Of a stretch of 64,000 bases of DNA, positions 63,294-64,000 are shown in pieces. The position numbers and the translations under genes were made by a program. This stretch comes from Pseudosulfitobacter koreensis (GTDB lineage: Bacteria; Pseudomonadota; Alphaproteobacteria; Rhodobacterales; Rhodobacteraceae). The stretch is from the NCBI RefSeq assembly GCF_024733015.1, contig NZ_JANKJG010000012.1, positions 80,547 to 144,546 of the forward strand. The letters run 5' to 3'. Below the pieces are notes generated by a model. That model searched no databases, was not told where the DNA came from, and worked only from the letters and a program-made list of their open reading frames with translations. Numbering within the stretch: position 1 is the stretch's first letter; every line of letters begins with the position of its first letter.

Positions 63294-63600
63294 GGCCTCG
63301 CATCTGGTCCACAACCGGGATCGGCCTCCATACAGTCGTGGTCTCGGCGGTTGAGAGACCCGATAAAGACTTCCGCTTCCGCACTTTGCTCTCCGGGGTC
63401 CTGTGGTTCCACCGCCAGATGATCTCGTCCAGGTATCGCTGTAAGTGCTTCCGTCCGAGACGGTGATAAACGCCGATCAGAGCGCGCTGCACGACCGCAT
63501 TCACTGCCTCGACGGTGTTGCTGTGCGCCCCGGTCTTCGTATTCGCATACTGGCGCTTGTTGTGCTGGATTGTATGGTGACTGGCAAAAGATGTCCCGAC

Positions 63601-63873
63601 TCAAACCATCAATTCAGATGGATCACAAAAATATGACGGAATTGACTCTGACGGAAACCCGGTCTTCTATACATGCGATCGAAACAATAATTGCTACTGA
63701 CTATCGACTTTTGGAGCCAAGAAGTTCCAATCTACTTCATCCGTTTTGGGCATACTCCGCAACATTGATGTCAGATTTTGCGGATATTCCCCATCTGTTC
63801 GAACCGCAAAATCCGGCAACTTGACAAAGCGGACCTGCTAACACAACGGTAGGGAAGCAGCCGACACATCCCA
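63601..63873. other. 273-nt low-G+C stretch
   Basis: A plus-strand frame (63632-63824 from an ATG; MTELTLTETRSSIHAIETI) exists but has no ribosome site or family match. The drop in G+C marks another junction beyond the IS1595 fragment. Confidence 0.35.
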
Positions 63874-64000
63874 TTAGCAGACCTTCAAGATACTCTTAAT
63901 GAATGACTGATACTCGCTCATCGGAAAAGCCTTAAGCTCTTGCCACACTCGCCAAGAAATAACATCGAGAAGTAGCATCTCACTGTTTGTCCTGATGCGT
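63874..64000 (-). CDS. C-terminal end of an unidentified gene, cut by window edge
   Basis: The minus strand is open from the window edge to TAA at 63874, reading SEMLLLDVISWRVWQELKAF then PMSEYQSFIKSILKVC. About 41 residues are visible; too little to name. It could be chance. Confidence 0.3.
   Translation of the reverse strand, partial: RIRTNSEMLLLDVISWRVWQELKAFPMSEYQSFIKSILKVC

Larger units (their letters stand above)
62028..63600 (-). pseudogene. IS1595-family (ISXO2-like) transposase, 5'-truncated and interrupted by an IS3-family element
   Basis: Right-hand part (63290-63600): VGTSFASHHTIQHNKRQYAN, then TGAHSNTVEAVNAVVQRALI, GVYHRLGRKHLQRYLDEIIW and VWRPIPVVDQMRGLL, the C-terminal half of an IS1595 DDE transposase. 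Left-hand part (62028-62092): CGAVGRQMRRTPSWGLRWP then stop. Joining them after removal of the inserted IS and one AGGA copy gives a continuous frame (MRGLLCGAVGRQ). An in-frame TGA just before VGTSF and loss of similarity near 63600 show the 5' half is missing. Confidence 0.82.

Noticed and set aside
1..64000. CRISPR arrays, rRNA and tRNA genes, riboswitches
   Set aside because: No regularly spaced repeats, no cloverleaf-like or rRNA stretches noticed in the intergenic regions.

Overview
The window looks like chromosomal DNA of an alphaproteobacterium of the order Rhodobacterales (Roseobacter group). The signs are high G+C, dense short-spaced operons, two TRAP carboxylate transporters, a class II (B12-dependent) ribonucleotide reductase, the hisS-hisZ-hisG order with short-form HisG, a DUF1489 gene, and dispersed REP-like repeats. 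This is inferred from gene content; no 16S or tRNA gene is present to confirm it.

Left part (1-34.1 kb), mostly conventional genes. It opens with the end of a TRAP permease, then a feruloyl-CoA-synthase-like ligase, an SDR and a MarR regulator facing a DUF3237 gene. Next come a D-2-hydroxyacid dehydrogenase / gamma-glutamyltransferase / FAD-linked D-lactate dehydrogenase run and a minus-strand GST / aldo-keto reductase / FAD amine oxidoreductase / GH25 lysozyme run. A zinT gene sits behind a clear Zur-type operator. A seven-gene minus-strand operon (xdhA-xdhB-xdhC followed by a BMP-type nucleoside/purine ABC importer) couples purine uptake to xanthine oxidation. Housekeeping genes follow: dnaE, a lipoprotein, slyX, hisS-hisZ-hisG, a DUF1489 gene and nrdJ.

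Middle (34.2-46.4 kb) is accessory. A three-gene module (AAA+ ATPase, DUF6634-like protein, PPP-family phosphatase) abuts a methyltransferase pseudogene that has lost its end and carries a 4-bp duplication. Then come a LysR/PhzF pair, a secreted AhpD-like protein, and a TetR regulator facing an operon of a DUF1127-like peptide, a homocysteine S-methyltransferase homologue, a class V aminotransferase and an ABM-like protein, with a long dyad between them. A decapitated histidine kinase closes the region.

Right-middle (46.4-57.9 kb) is catabolic: a TRAP transporter plus ornithine-cyclodeaminase-like gene divergent from an XRE-cupin regulator and amidase; a VOC protein; azoR with a divergent LysR; and a nitrogen-catabolism operon (amidase, polysaccharide-deacetylase-type hydrolase, DUF1989) whose first gene has lost its 5' end.

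Right end (57.9-64 kb) is a mobile-element graveyard: an IS66 3' remnant, a duplicated locus of orphan small genes with a transposition-like fragment between the copies, an orphan GTG-start gene, and an IS1595-type transposase gene interrupted by a complete IS3-family (IS407-like) element. Removing that element together with one copy of its AGGA target duplication restores the IS1595 reading frame. No CRISPR array, rRNA or tRNA was seen.
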